From an uncultured Lentisphaeria bacterium (GTDB lineage Bacteria > Verrucomicrobiota > Lentisphaeria > Victivallales > Victivallaceae): 42,832 bases of DNA. A program made the position numbers and the translations under genes. The notes beneath the pieces were generated by a model. That model saw only the letters and a program-made list of their open reading frames with translations. It did no database searches and was not told the DNA's origin. Each line of letters begins with the position of its first letter. Within the stretch, counting starts at the first letter, position 1. The stretch lies in contig CASDQW010000078.1 in the NCBI GenBank assembly GCA_949282965.1, positions 1 to 42,832 on the forward strand, read 5' to 3'. Positions 27,653-36,096 of this stretch are shown here, in pieces.

Positions 27653-28339
27653 TCATTGGCCGGATGGTGCGAAAGCCGGGTAGGCGACGCGGTTGGAACG
27701 CCATTGCAGGACATCGATGGGGCGGAAGTCGAACCAGCCGCCCTGCGCCAGTTTCTGCCGGAGGAGTTCGCCCTCATTGCCGCTGCGGTGAAATAGATAA
27801 TTCTGTTCGCTTCCGTAACGGAGAATTTCGTCGGGCAGGCGACCGCTGCTGAATTCGAGATTCGCCAGATCAAAGGAACTGTCGCTCAGCATCCGGGAGG
27901 GATAGGTGAGTTCCTCTGTATTCTCCAGGGCGCGGAATTCATACTGCGCGGTCCCCTGACTGTCCGGATCCCGTTCGCTCAGAGAGGCGGTGCGGTCATG
28001 GAAATAATCGGTGGAGATCCGTTCCCGGGCGTTGTACGGTTCGTCATTGGCCAGAAATGGAATCCGGACCGTACCGTCCACCTGATTTTTCTGATACTCA
28101 ACGTTTGTGTAATTCCAGTCGCCGATGTCGCTGCCGCCTTGAAAGCCGCTGCTCGTGCGGGAGGCGAGTGTTTCCGCGTCGGTACGGGCGGTGAGCAGCA
28201 CCTTGATGCTGGTGATACCGATGCCGCCGACGAAAAGAATGCCGACGGTGACGAAGGCGATCGCCAGCAGGGAAATCGCGACTTCCACCGTGGCCTGACC
28301 GGATTCCCGGCAATATGGCTTGAACGTCGGTTTTTTCAT
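27653..28339 (-). CDS. TadE-like pseudopilin
   Basis: A 228-residue protein with a short basic N-terminus and ESGQATVEVAISLLAIAFV leading a hydrophobic helix of about 25 residues. Gly14-Gln15 with Glu19 fits the G/XXXXE cleavage pattern of Tad-type (class III) prepilins, which would be cut after Gly14 and anchored by the helix. The rest is polar and unrecognised. RBS AAGGGA precedes the ATG, six bases after the stop of the upstream gene. It is the third of three Tad-like genes. Confidence 0.75.
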   Translation of the reverse strand: MKKPTFKPYCRESGQATVEVAISLLAIAFVTVGILFVGGIGITSIKVLLTARTDAETLASRTSSGFQGGSDIGDWNYTNVEYQKNQVDGTVRIPFLANDEPYNARERISTDYFHDRTASLSERDPDSQGTAQYEFRALENTEELTYPSRMLSDSSFDLANLEFSSGRLPDEILRYGSEQNYLFHRSGNEGELLRQKLAQGGWFDFRPIDVLQWRSNRVAYPAFAPSGQ

Positions 28340-28345
28340 GATCCC

Positions 28346-30301
28346 TTACAACCTCGGCGGTCCGGAATTGGTACCGGGGGGCAGGCCGGGGCCGCCGGGA
28401 TAATGACGGGCCTGTCCGCAGGCGATGTCTTCATTGGTCAGGATTTTTCCGTTGCGGGTGAGAAAATAACGGTACCCGTCCCGGTCGTTGCCGAAATAGG
28501 TACGCAATGCGCCGTCCGGTTCCAGCACCACTTCGGTCACTTGCCGGGCGACGTTTTCCTCGACCAGATATTTCCGTTCCATGGTGGGGTTTTCCGCATT
28601 CTCCGTCCCCGGTGTCGGCACCATGATGTAAGGGCGGCTGGCTGTCCGGCTGAGCCAGGCTTCCTGCAGCCAGCCGGCGCCGGAGGGATCGTTCGGGTAT
28701 TTGTAGAGATCAGTGAAGAGCAGGCGCGGTTCCAGCAGGTCCACGCCGGAGAAGTCGGGGTTGTAGATCCGGTTCAGATAATCTTTGCTTTCCAGTTTGA
28801 GCAGGGCCTCGCGATATTGTTCCGTGCCGCTGGGGGGAACTCCATCCAGCGACTGATGGTCGGCCAGCCACTGCAGAAATCGTTTGAGATCGTCGTCGCC
28901 GCTGGTCTGCATGCGCAGATTGTAGGGCATGGCGCTGGGGATGATGGTCGGCTGGCGGAAGATCGGCAGAATCATCGGCACGGTGATGGGGGCGTCGTCC
29001 GGTGCGCGACCGTCGCCGAAAGAGCCGAGTGGCTTGGCCACCACGCCGCGGTTTTCCGCGTTGCGGGAGGGGGCGTAGCCGATGGTGGTGGTGCGCAGAT
29101 CGCGATGAATGCCGAGCGTCCGGTCATTGGCGCCGCCGCCGCCCTGCAGCAACCGGTTGCCGGTCAGCGGCGGATAGGCGAACGTACGGTTGTAACGGGG
29201 CAGTTCAATGAAATTATCCACGGCGGCGCAGGGGCCTTCATACAGATAACCGGGGCGGCGGTCTTCGCGCAGCCAGCGGTTGCGCCGCCAGTTCTGCTGG
29301 TCGGCGTCGTAGGCTTCGGCGGTGTAGCTCTCCGGATACCACTGGGCGTCGTAGTTGCACCAGATGGTTTCGTCCAGCCGGTCGTGAGGGGGGGCGGGCA
29401 TGGTACCGCCGGGGTAGATGGTGTCCCGGATCAAATTGGTCATGTCGGAGGAGCCGAATCGGACGCCGAGGGTGAAAAGTTCGCTCTCTTCCACAAAGGG
29501 GGCGTCGATGTATTGGATGGCCCAGGCTTCCGAAGTGGCCGGAACGCCTTTTTTCGCCATCTGCATGAGCTGCCAGTAGCAGTAATTCTCGTCTTCGATG
29601 GCGGCATAGAGATCCGGTTCGCTCAGCAGCAGCCGGAAATCCCCGGTGATCGTCCGGCTCCAGACTTCCGGCAGGTCGGCGGCGCGGCTGTTGACCCGGA
29701 CTGCGACGCCCTGTTGCAGAATCTGTTCGGCGAGACGGGAAACGGGCGTATGCCAGTAATAACCGTTGCAGGCGATGTTGCGTGAATCGTGCAGCGGCAG
29801 GTGCCGGTCGACATAATATTCAAAAGTCCGGTTGTTGGCGGGCATGCCGTTCTGCTTGGCCGTCTGCTGGGCGGCCAGCACGCCGAGCATGGGGACGATG
29901 AAGGCGATGCGCGACTGGGTTTCCGTAAGCGTCCGCACCCGGGCGCGGAATTGCAGGTCCCGTTTTTCCCGTTCTTCCTCAGTGGTGTGGGTTTTCACAC
30001 TGTCGTAAGGGGTGGTATAATCGCTGTCGTCCCGGGTCATCAGTTCGCAGGCTTTGATCAGGTTGATCCGGCCGATCAGGTTCAGGCCTTCCACCTGCCA
30101 GCCGGCGCCGGCGAGGGCGGCGGCCTGCTGGGCGGTTTCCACCTTGATTTTTGCGCGGATGGCGTTATGCAGGTCGAAAAGCATCATCACGCCCAGGATC
30201 AGTCCGAAGAGGATGACCACGGCCAGTACCAGCACCTGTCCGTTTTCCCGGGGGGGCCGGAAAACGGGAAGCGATTCAGTTTTCGAGCAGAAGTTTCGCA
30301 T
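28346..30301 (-). CDS. TadG-like large membrane-anchored pilus-assembly protein
   Basis: A 651-residue protein. The N-terminus RENGQVLVLAVVILFGLIL gives one transmembrane helix followed by KIKVETAQQAAALAGAGWQVEG, the typical TadG/TadE-like opening. Unlike its two neighbours it lacks Glu at position +5 after the Gly (Gly21-Gln22, Leu26), as TadG proteins commonly do. The long C-terminal region (about 560 residues) is rich in Tyr, Asp and Pro and lies outside the cytoplasm. It has no recognised domain and contains many Arg-Tyr pairs. The start at 30301 overlaps the previous gene by 26 bases. An in-frame start at 30445 lies inside that gene and is less likely. Confidence 0.7.
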   Translation of the reverse strand: MRNFCSKTESLPVFRPPRENGQVLVLAVVILFGLILGVMMLFDLHNAIRAKIKVETAQQAAALAGAGWQVEGLNLIGRINLIKACELMTRDDSDYTTPYDSVKTHTTEEEREKRDLQFRARVRTLTETQSRIAFIVPMLGVLAAQQTAKQNGMPANNRTFEYYVDRHLPLHDSRNIACNGYYWHTPVSRLAEQILQQGVAVRVNSRAADLPEVWSRTITGDFRLLLSEPDLYAAIEDENYCYWQLMQMAKKGVPATSEAWAIQYIDAPFVEESELFTLGVRFGSSDMTNLIRDTIYPGGTMPAPPHDRLDETIWCNYDAQWYPESYTAEAYDADQQNWRRNRWLREDRRPGYLYEGPCAAVDNFIELPRYNRTFAYPPLTGNRLLQGGGGANDRTLGIHRDLRTTTIGYAPSRNAENRGVVAKPLGSFGDGRAPDDAPITVPMILPIFRQPTIIPSAMPYNLRMQTSGDDDLKRFLQWLADHQSLDGVPPSGTEQYREALLKLESKDYLNRIYNPDFSGVDLLEPRLLFTDLYKYPNDPSGAGWLQEAWLSRTASRPYIMVPTPGTENAENPTMERKYLVEENVARQVTEVVLEPDGALRTYFGNDRDGYRYFLTRNGKILTNEDIACGQARHYPGGPGLPPGTNSGPPRL

Positions 30302-30860
30302 AATTGTACATTTTGTGTTCGCCGACCGGTTCGGGCGCGCCGTCCTCGCCGCCTTTGAGCGCCATGATTTTGCCCATGACGGGGAGCAGCAGCGGCGCAT
30401 CGCTGAGCCGCACCCGGGCGGATGCGGTTTCGCTGTATCCGTCAAAATTCAGATTCAGCAGGGTATTGCTGCCGAATTCGGGCCGCCAGTATTCGAAGTT
30501 GACGCCGCTGCCTTCGCCCAGCGTCATATAACGCCGCGCCTGATAGCGCAGTGCGTCCTGGGAGGAAGACAGTAGCGACACGCGGCCGGACGTGGAAATG
30601 TCGCGCCCGGAGATGCCCGTGGCACCGATCCGGGCCGCCTTGCGGCAATTTTCTCCGGCGTATCCGAGCGCCGCCGCTTTGGCTCCGTAAAACGCGGCAT
30701 AGTCCGTCACCATTTCCCGGGCGATCCACTGAAATACCTGGAGCAGGCATCCGAAGACGAACAGCAAAAAGAAGATGCCGAACAAACTTTCCAGCATGGC
30801 GCTGCCGCGCTGCCGGCGGCGGCGGATCGTGCAGGATCGCTGTTGACGACGACCATTCAT
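30276..30860 (-). CDS. TadE-like pseudopilin
   Basis: A 194-residue protein. A very basic N-terminus (RRQQRS, RRRRQRG) is followed by SAMLESLFGIFFLLFVFGCLL. Gly19-Ser20 with Glu24 fits the G/XXXXE prepilin processing motif. The hydrophobic helix is followed by MVTDYAAFYGAKAAALGYAG, typical of TadE-like proteins that line the pilus-assembly site. It is the first of three Tad-like genes, 80 bases after ispG, with only a weak ribosome site. Its 3' end overlaps the next gene by 26 bases. Confidence 0.75.
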   Translation of the reverse strand: MNGRRQQRSCTIRRRRQRGSAMLESLFGIFFLLFVFGCLLQVFQWIAREMVTDYAAFYGAKAAALGYAGENCRKAARIGATGISGRDISTSGRVSLLSSSQDALRYQARRYMTLGEGSGVNFEYWRPEFGSNTLLNLNFDGYSETASARVRLSDAPLLLPVMGKIMALKGGEDGAPEPVGEHKMYNYAKLLLEN

Positions 30861-30940
30861 GGCGCAATCTCTTTTCTTTGCTGGTGTCGGCGGCCGGATT
30901 CACCGGGAGGCCCGGACAGAAAAACGCTGGCCGCGACGGA

Positions 30941-32062
30941 TTATTGCAACGACGGGCGGCTGACCGGAACCGCGTTTTTCAGAATTTCCAGTTTCAAATA
31001 TTCAAACCCTGCCTCCGGATCGAACGTGCCGAGAATTTCGCCAAAGCGGAAGACGACGACCTTGCCGCGTCCTCCGGCCAGTCCCAGGTCGGCGTCGCGC
31101 GCTTCTCCGGGACCGTTGACGGCGCAGCCCATCACCGCGATTTTCCGCAGGTTGATGATTTTTCCGTCGGCCTTGATCTGATTGACGAGGGTCTCTACCC
31201 GGTTGGCCAGGCCGATCAGGTCGATTTCGGTACGGCCGCAGGTCGGGCAGGAGACGATTTCCGGCGCGGCGTCGCGCAGGGCGCAGGCTTCCAGAATCCT
31301 CCGGCTGGCAATCACTTCCTCGACCGGGTCCGCGGTCAGGCTGACCCGGATGGTGTCGCCGATTCCCTCCAGCAGCAAGGCGCCGATGCCGACTGCGGAT
31401 TTGACGATGCCGCGTCCGGGAGTACCGGCTTCAGTGACGCCGATATGCTGTGGGTAATCTGCACGTTCGGCAAACAACCGGCAGGCATTGACCGTTTCCG
31501 GTACGCTGGAGGATTTCAACGAGACCTTGATGGCCTGAAAGCCGTATTTTTCCAGCTGGGCGCATTCGGCGAGCACGCTGCGGACCAGAGCTTCACACAT
31601 GGCTTCGGAAGCCGACATTCCGGCGTTTCGGAGTTCCCGGAGCAGCGCCGGGCGGACGCTGCCGGAATTCGCGCCGACCCGGATCGGAATCCCGGCGGTT
31701 CCGGCCCGTTCCGCCACCTGGCGGACTTCCTTTTCATCGTGCAGGTTGCCGGGATTGAGCCGGATGGCGGCAGCTCCCGCGTCGATGGCGGCCAGCGCCA
31801 GACGGTAGTCGAAGTGAATGTCGGCAATCACCGGAATGGGACTTTCGGCGGAGATCGGCGCCAGTGCTTCCGCCGCCCGCATGTCCGGAACGGCGACCCG
31901 GACGAGTTCACAGCCGAGCCGGGCCAGTGCACGGATCTGGGCCAGGGTTGCCGGGACGTTGCGCGTATCGGTATTGGTCATCGACTGGAGCGACACCGGT
32001 GCGCCGCCGCCGATGACGACATCGCCGATACGGATGCTACGGGTGAGGCGTCGCGTCAGCAT
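30941..32062 (-). CDS. ispG: 4-hydroxy-3-methylbut-2-enyl diphosphate synthase (flavodoxin/ferredoxin type)
   Basis: A 373-residue 4Fe-4S enzyme of the MEP isoprenoid pathway that converts MEcPP to HMBPP. The two-domain short bacterial form: TIM-barrel N-terminus (VSLQSMTNTDTRN, VIADIHFDYRLAL, AIRLNPGN) and C-terminal iron-sulfur domain with CPTCGRTEIDL and MGCAVNGPGEARDADLG. The start at 32062 follows GGGGAG and overlaps the rseP stop region by 26 bases. The longer in-frame reading to 32191 lies wholly inside rseP and is rejected. Co-transcription with dxr puts two MEP enzymes in one operon. Confidence 0.96.
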   Translation of the reverse strand: MLTRRLTRSIRIGDVVIGGGAPVSLQSMTNTDTRNVPATLAQIRALARLGCELVRVAVPDMRAAEALAPISAESPIPVIADIHFDYRLALAAIDAGAAAIRLNPGNLHDEKEVRQVAERAGTAGIPIRVGANSGSVRPALLRELRNAGMSASEAMCEALVRSVLAECAQLEKYGFQAIKVSLKSSSVPETVNACRLFAERADYPQHIGVTEAGTPGRGIVKSAVGIGALLLEGIGDTIRVSLTADPVEEVIASRRILEACALRDAAPEIVSCPTCGRTEIDLIGLANRVETLVNQIKADGKIINLRKIAVMGCAVNGPGEARDADLGLAGGRGKVVVFRFGEILGTFDPEAGFEYLKLEILKNAVPVSRPSLQ

Positions 32063-33773
32063 GATCGGAACTCCCCTGATTCGGAGCGGCAGATGCCGCG
32101 GATGTCGCGGGGGCCGCGGAAATGGCGGTGGCGTTTTCCGTCGCCGCGGGTTTATCCGGCAGCAGCCGCAAAATATCGAAATAGGTAACATAGAGCATCA
32201 GGAGCACCAGCAGACCGATGAAGAGCGCCGACAATCCCTTGATCACCACCGTCGGCAGCGGTCTGCGGCAGATCAGTTCGATGACGGCGAAGGCGATGTG
32301 TCCGCCGTCCAGAACCGGCAACGGCAGCAAATTGAAAATCGCCAGCGCAAAGGAGATCATCACTACAAAGTAGATACCGGTAACCAGCGAGACATCCTTG
32401 ACCGAGCTGTAAAGAATGGTTCCCATGCCGAGCGGTCCGGACATGTGGCGCGGTTTGAGCGTGCTGGTTTCCTCGGTAAGTCCCAGCGAGTTGGCCCCGT
32501 TGACGAGCATGCCGCGCAGGGATTTGTAACTGTTGATCAGGATGTTTTCAAACTGTTCGAAGGGCGTCGGATGACTGAGCAGGACCAGTTCGACGCCGAT
32601 GGTGCGGGGGACGATTTTTTCGGGAGCGATGGTCAGTTCGCGCTGTTCATCGCCGCGCCGGACGGTGAAGGTCATCGGTTTGGTGCCGTTCTGCCGGACG
32701 GTCTGAATCACCTGATCGAAGTCAGCCACCGGTTCGCCGTTGACGGCAAGGATCAGATCGCCGGGAGCGATGTCGGTGTCGGCGGCGGGGGTGTGGGGGA
32801 AGATCTCCGCCACAATCGGTTTCGGGTCGGACGTGAGAAAACTTACGCCGATACGGTAGGTGGTAAATTCCGGACCGAGGTTCGGAACCGGCTCCGCCTG
32901 AATCGGAATATCCAGTTTCTGTCCGTTCCGGTCGATCTGAAAATGCAGTGTCCGGTCACCCGCGTTGTTGAGTGCCAGTTGAAACTCCATGAACGAGGAG
33001 ATGGGTTTGCCGTCGATCGAATACAGAATGTCGCCTTTGCGAATGCCCGCCCGTTCCGCGATGGAACCGGGCAGCGGCCGCAGTTCGATCGGCGTCAGCA
33101 CCGTGAAAAACGGATAGCCGATCTTTTCCTTGGCCAGCCGTCCCGGGGCGTTCGGGTTGTCGATGGGGGTGTAGGTGATCGGAATGATTTTGCCGTCCCG
33201 CTCGACGTCGAGCGTGATGTCGCCGACGCTGAACATGATCTGCTCGACGAACTTGAGCCAGGTGCAGTGGAATTTTTCCCCGTTCAGTCGCACGATGCGG
33301 TCGCCCGGGCGCAGGCCGGCGCGATATTCCGGACTGTCCTCCGCCACCTTGGCTACCTCCATGGAACTCATTTTCGGCGATTCCTGAGGCAGGCCTGCGA
33401 TCCAGACCACGCAGCCGAGCAGCAGACCGAAGAGAATGTTGAACAGCGGTCCGGCGGCGGCGGTGATGATCCGGTCCAGCGGTTTGGCCCGCTGCAGTTC
33501 GGTCCCGTCCGCGCTTTTGGGAATTTCGTCGGTGGCGTCCACCTGGGGGAGTTCGACATAGCCGCCGAGTGGGATGCAGCCGATCCGGTATTCGACGCCG
33601 TTGATCTTCTTCGCCCAGATCTTGCGGAAGCCGATGGAAAAGGCGTCGATGTGCAGTTTGCGCCAGCGGGCCGCCAGAAAATGTCCGAGTTCGTGCGAGA
33701 AAATGCACAACCCGATGAAAAATACAACGAAAACCAGCGCACCGATGGTTTCAAGAATATTCAGAATATACAT
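32037..33773 (-). CDS. rseP: Site-2 protease RseP with three PDZ domains
   Basis: A 578-residue intramembrane zinc metalloprotease of the RseP/YaeL family, which cuts membrane-anchored anti-sigma factors and signal peptide remnants. HELGH (27-31) in the first membrane helix and LPVLDGGH (with LDG at 488-490) near the C-terminus form the metal site. Between them are three PDZ-like units: about 120-190 (EYRAGLRPGDRIVRLNGE), about 230-290 (AERAGIRKGDILYSIDGK) and about 310-385 (TDIAPGDLILAVNGEP). E. coli RseP has two and is about 450 residues. An Ala/Ser-rich tail follows the last helix. A GAGGGGG site precedes the start. The dxr-rseP-ispG order is found in many bacteria. Confidence 0.93.
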   Translation of the reverse strand: MYILNILETIGALVFVVFFIGLCIFSHELGHFLAARWRKLHIDAFSIGFRKIWAKKINGVEYRIGCIPLGGYVELPQVDATDEIPKSADGTELQRAKPLDRIITAAAGPLFNILFGLLLGCVVWIAGLPQESPKMSSMEVAKVAEDSPEYRAGLRPGDRIVRLNGEKFHCTWLKFVEQIMFSVGDITLDVERDGKIIPITYTPIDNPNAPGRLAKEKIGYPFFTVLTPIELRPLPGSIAERAGIRKGDILYSIDGKPISSFMEFQLALNNAGDRTLHFQIDRNGQKLDIPIQAEPVPNLGPEFTTYRIGVSFLTSDPKPIVAEIFPHTPAADTDIAPGDLILAVNGEPVADFDQVIQTVRQNGTKPMTFTVRRGDEQRELTIAPEKIVPRTIGVELVLLSHPTPFEQFENILINSYKSLRGMLVNGANSLGLTEETSTLKPRHMSGPLGMGTILYSSVKDVSLVTGIYFVVMISFALAIFNLLPLPVLDGGHIAFAVIELICRRPLPTVVIKGLSALFIGLLVLLMLYVTYFDILRLLPDKPAATENATAISAAPATSAASAAPNQGSSDHADATPHP

Positions 33774-33800
33774 GGGATGGGTCCCCCTCTTGCTCTTTTC

Positions 33801-34961
33801 TTACGTCCGGAAGAGGTTTGCGGCGAAACTGCGCGCCGCCCGGTCCGCTTCCAGAATCTGCGCCAAACTTTCCTGCGGCTCCACCCGGTGTGCCGCCATG
33901 GTTTTTTCAATAATACTCCAAATTGTCGGAAATGCAATCTCGCCGCGGTGAAATTTTTCCACCGCGACCTCGTTGGCGGCGTTCATGACCGCGGGCATGG
34001 TGCCGCCGCACCGCATCGCCTCCTCGGCGAAATCAAGCGAGGGAAAACGTTTCCGGTCCGGCTCCTCGAATTGCAGCGTCAATCCTTGCGCGAAACTCAG
34101 TTTCGGCAGGCCGCCGGCGGTCCGTTCCGGGTAGGTCAGGGCGTATTGAATGGCAAACCGCATGTCCGGATGGGACAGCTGGGCCAGCAGTGCGCCGTCC
34201 ACGAGTTCCACCATGGAGTGGACCACTGATTGCGGATGAATCAGCACCTTGAGTTTTTCCGGCGGCAGATCGAAGAGGTGCCGGGCCTCAACCAGCTCCA
34301 GCGCCTTGTTCATCAGCGAAGCGGAATCGATCGTCACCTTGGGGCCCATTTGCCAGGTCGGATGGGCCAGCGCGCGCTGCCAGTCGGCGGCGGCGATCTC
34401 TTCGCGGGAGGCCGTGCGGAACGCGCCGCCGGAAGCGGTGAGAATCAATCCCGCGATTTCATCCGGTCGCCGCCCGTCCAGACATTGAAAGATCGCGCTG
34501 TGCTCGCTGTCCACCGGCAGCAGGCGTCCGCCGGGCGAAGCGGCCAGTTCCCGGCGTACCAGTTCTCCGGCCATGACCAGCACTTCCTTGCTGGCCAGCG
34601 CCACCGTTTTGCCGGCGCGGAGCGCGGCCAGAACCGGCAGCAGTCCGCCGGTGCCGACCACGGCGCAGAGCACCAGGTCGACGTCATCGCGTTCCACCAG
34701 CCGGATCATGGCTTCCGGTCCGGCGTCGGCGTCGACGCCGGGGGGGAGCAGCCGGGCGAGGTCGGTGCTGCGGGCGGGATCGGCGGTTACGGCGATCCGG
34801 GCGGAAAGGAGCCGGACTTGTTCGGCCAGCCGTTCAACGCGGGAATGCGCCGCAAGGCCGGTGACTTCAAAGCGGTCCGGAAAAGCGCTCAGCACCCGGA
34901 AAGCGCTTTCTCCGATGGATCCGGTCGAGCCGAGTACAACGATGCGTTTTCTGCGCTTCAT
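33801..34961 (-). CDS. dxr: 1-deoxy-D-xylulose 5-phosphate reductoisomerase
   Basis: A 386-residue enzyme catalysing the second step of the MEP pathway. NADPH site VLGSTGSIGESAFRVL, then VALASKEVLVMAGE, LLPVDSEHSAIFQCL (metal Asp and Glu), LTASGGAFR, HPTWQMGPKVTIDSASLMNK and IHPQSVVHSMVEL are all intact, and the C-terminal helical domain is complete. The start overlaps the dtd stop (ATGA, 34958..34961) with GGAG just upstream. It lies before rseP and ispG. Confidence 0.97.
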   Translation of the reverse strand: MKRRKRIVVLGSTGSIGESAFRVLSAFPDRFEVTGLAAHSRVERLAEQVRLLSARIAVTADPARSTDLARLLPPGVDADAGPEAMIRLVERDDVDLVLCAVVGTGGLLPVLAALRAGKTVALASKEVLVMAGELVRRELAASPGGRLLPVDSEHSAIFQCLDGRRPDEIAGLILTASGGAFRTASREEIAAADWQRALAHPTWQMGPKVTIDSASLMNKALELVEARHLFDLPPEKLKVLIHPQSVVHSMVELVDGALLAQLSHPDMRFAIQYALTYPERTAGGLPKLSFAQGLTLQFEEPDRKRFPSLDFAEEAMRCGGTMPAVMNAANEVAVEKFHRGEIAFPTIWSIIEKTMAAHRVEPQESLAQILEADRAARSFAANLFRT

Positions 34962-35401
34962 GCTTTTGACTCCAGAAGCAAAGTGACGGGGCCGTCGTTA
35001 TGGATTTCCAGCTGCATGTCCGCGCCGAAACGGCCGGTTTCCGTGGGAATGCCGAGGGCGCGGAGGTGTGCCACAAAACATTCATAGAGTTTTTCCGCCG
35101 GTTCCGGCGCAGCGGCGGCGGTGTAGGACGGGCGGCGGCCCCGGGTGGTGTCGCCGTACAAGGTGAACTGGGACACCGTCAGGGCCGATCCGCCGATGTC
35201 GAGCAGCGAGCGGTTCATTTTGCCGTCATCGTCCGGAAAGATCCGCAAGGTCGCGCACCGTTCTGCAAGATAAGCGGCAGCCGCTTCGTCGTCGGCGTGA
35301 GTGACGCCCAGAAGAATCACCAATCCGCGTCCGGTCCGTCCGATGACGGTCCCGTCCACGGATACGGCGGCATGGCTGACTCTCTGCAATAGCGCGCGCA
35401 T
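34958..35401 (-). CDS. dtd: D-aminoacyl-tRNA deacylase
   Basis: A 147-residue, full-length Dtd, which removes D-amino acids (and Gly mischarged on tRNA-Ala) from tRNAs. SQFTLYGD (77-84) and the GPVT motif (137-140, in NDGPVTLLL) are intact. MRALLQRVSHAAVSVDG is the typical N-terminus. The start lies four bases after the folE stop, and the end overlaps dxr, so it is tightly embedded in the operon. Confidence 0.96.
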   Translation of the reverse strand: MRALLQRVSHAAVSVDGTVIGRTGRGLVILLGVTHADDEAAAAYLAERCATLRIFPDDDGKMNRSLLDIGGSALTVSQFTLYGDTTRGRRPSYTAAAAPEPAEKLYECFVAHLRALGIPTETGRFGADMQLEIHNDGPVTLLLESKA

Positions 35402-35405
35402 GTTC

Positions 35406-35957
35406 TCACCGGATCAGGCGGGTGAATTCGTTGCGGGTGGCCAGCGAGCGGCGGAAGGTGCCGACCATGGAGGAGGTGGTCATGATCGAATGCTGTTTTT
35501 CCACGCCGCGCATCTGCATGCAGAGGTGCTGGGCTTCGACGACGACGCCGACGCCGGCGGCGCCGGTGATTTCCATGATGGCCGCGGAAATCTGCCGGGT
35601 CATGCGTTCCTGAATCTGGAGCCGGCGGGCGAACATGTCGACGATCCGGGCCACTTTGCTGACGCCGAGAATTTTTTTCTTCGGGATATAACCAACGTGG
35701 CACTTCCCGAAAAAAGGCAGCATGTGGTGTTCGCACAGACTGAAAAACTCAATGTCGCGCACGATGATCATGTCGTCGGATTCTGCCTCGAAAAGGGCGC
35801 CGTTGACCACCTCTTCCAGACTCTGGCGGTAGCCGCGCGTCAGAAAACGCCAGGCCGCCTCCACCCGTTTCGGGGTGTCCAGTAACCCTTCCCGTTCGGG
35901 ATCTTCTCCGATTTCTTCAAGAATCTTCCGTATTTCCTGCTGCATAAAAAAATCCAT
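35406..35957 (-). CDS. folE: GTP cyclohydrolase I
   Basis: A 183-residue zinc enzyme that opens GTP to 7,8-dihydroneopterin triphosphate for folate or related pterins. The zinc ligands Cys75 and His78 ([13 protein letters not shown]) and Cys146 (QHLCMQMRG) are present, with [25 protein letters not shown], and [13 protein letters not shown]. An alternative start four codons downstream (35945) is equally possible. It is the first gene after a strong promoter at 36027..36055 and probably heads the folE-dtd-dxr-rseP-ispG transcript. No riboswitch was recognised in the leader. Confidence 0.97.
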   Translation of the reverse strand: MDFFMQQEIRKILEEIGEDPEREGLLDTPKRVEAAWRFLTRGYRQSLEEVVNGALFEAESDDMIIVRDIEFFSLCEHHMLPFFGKCHVGYIPKKKILGVSKVARIVDMFARRLQIQERMTRQISAAIMEITGAAGVGVVVEAQHLCMQMRGVEKQHSIMTTSSMVGTFRRSLATRNEFTRLIR

Positions 35958-36026
35958 TTCCAGTTCGCAACCGCCGGATTGAGGCCGGGCTTGCGGACTG
36001 CTTGTTCCGGTTTGAATTGATCCTTT

Positions 36027-36055
36027 AATATACTCCTGATCCGGCCCGGCGTCAA
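36027..36055 (-). promoter_or_regulatory. Sigma70-like promoter of the folE operon
   Basis: On the minus strand TTGACG and TATATT are exactly 17 bases apart. The leader to the folE ATG would be about 63 bases. Confidence 0.65.
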
Positions 36056-36096
36056 TCCGCGAACCGCTTCCGGAGGTCTGGCGGTGTTCCGGTTAT

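Noticed and set aside
31818..34229. An 803-codon plus-strand frame opposite ispG, rseP and dxr
   Set aside because: It runs antisense across three well-identified genes and has no ribosome site or domain.
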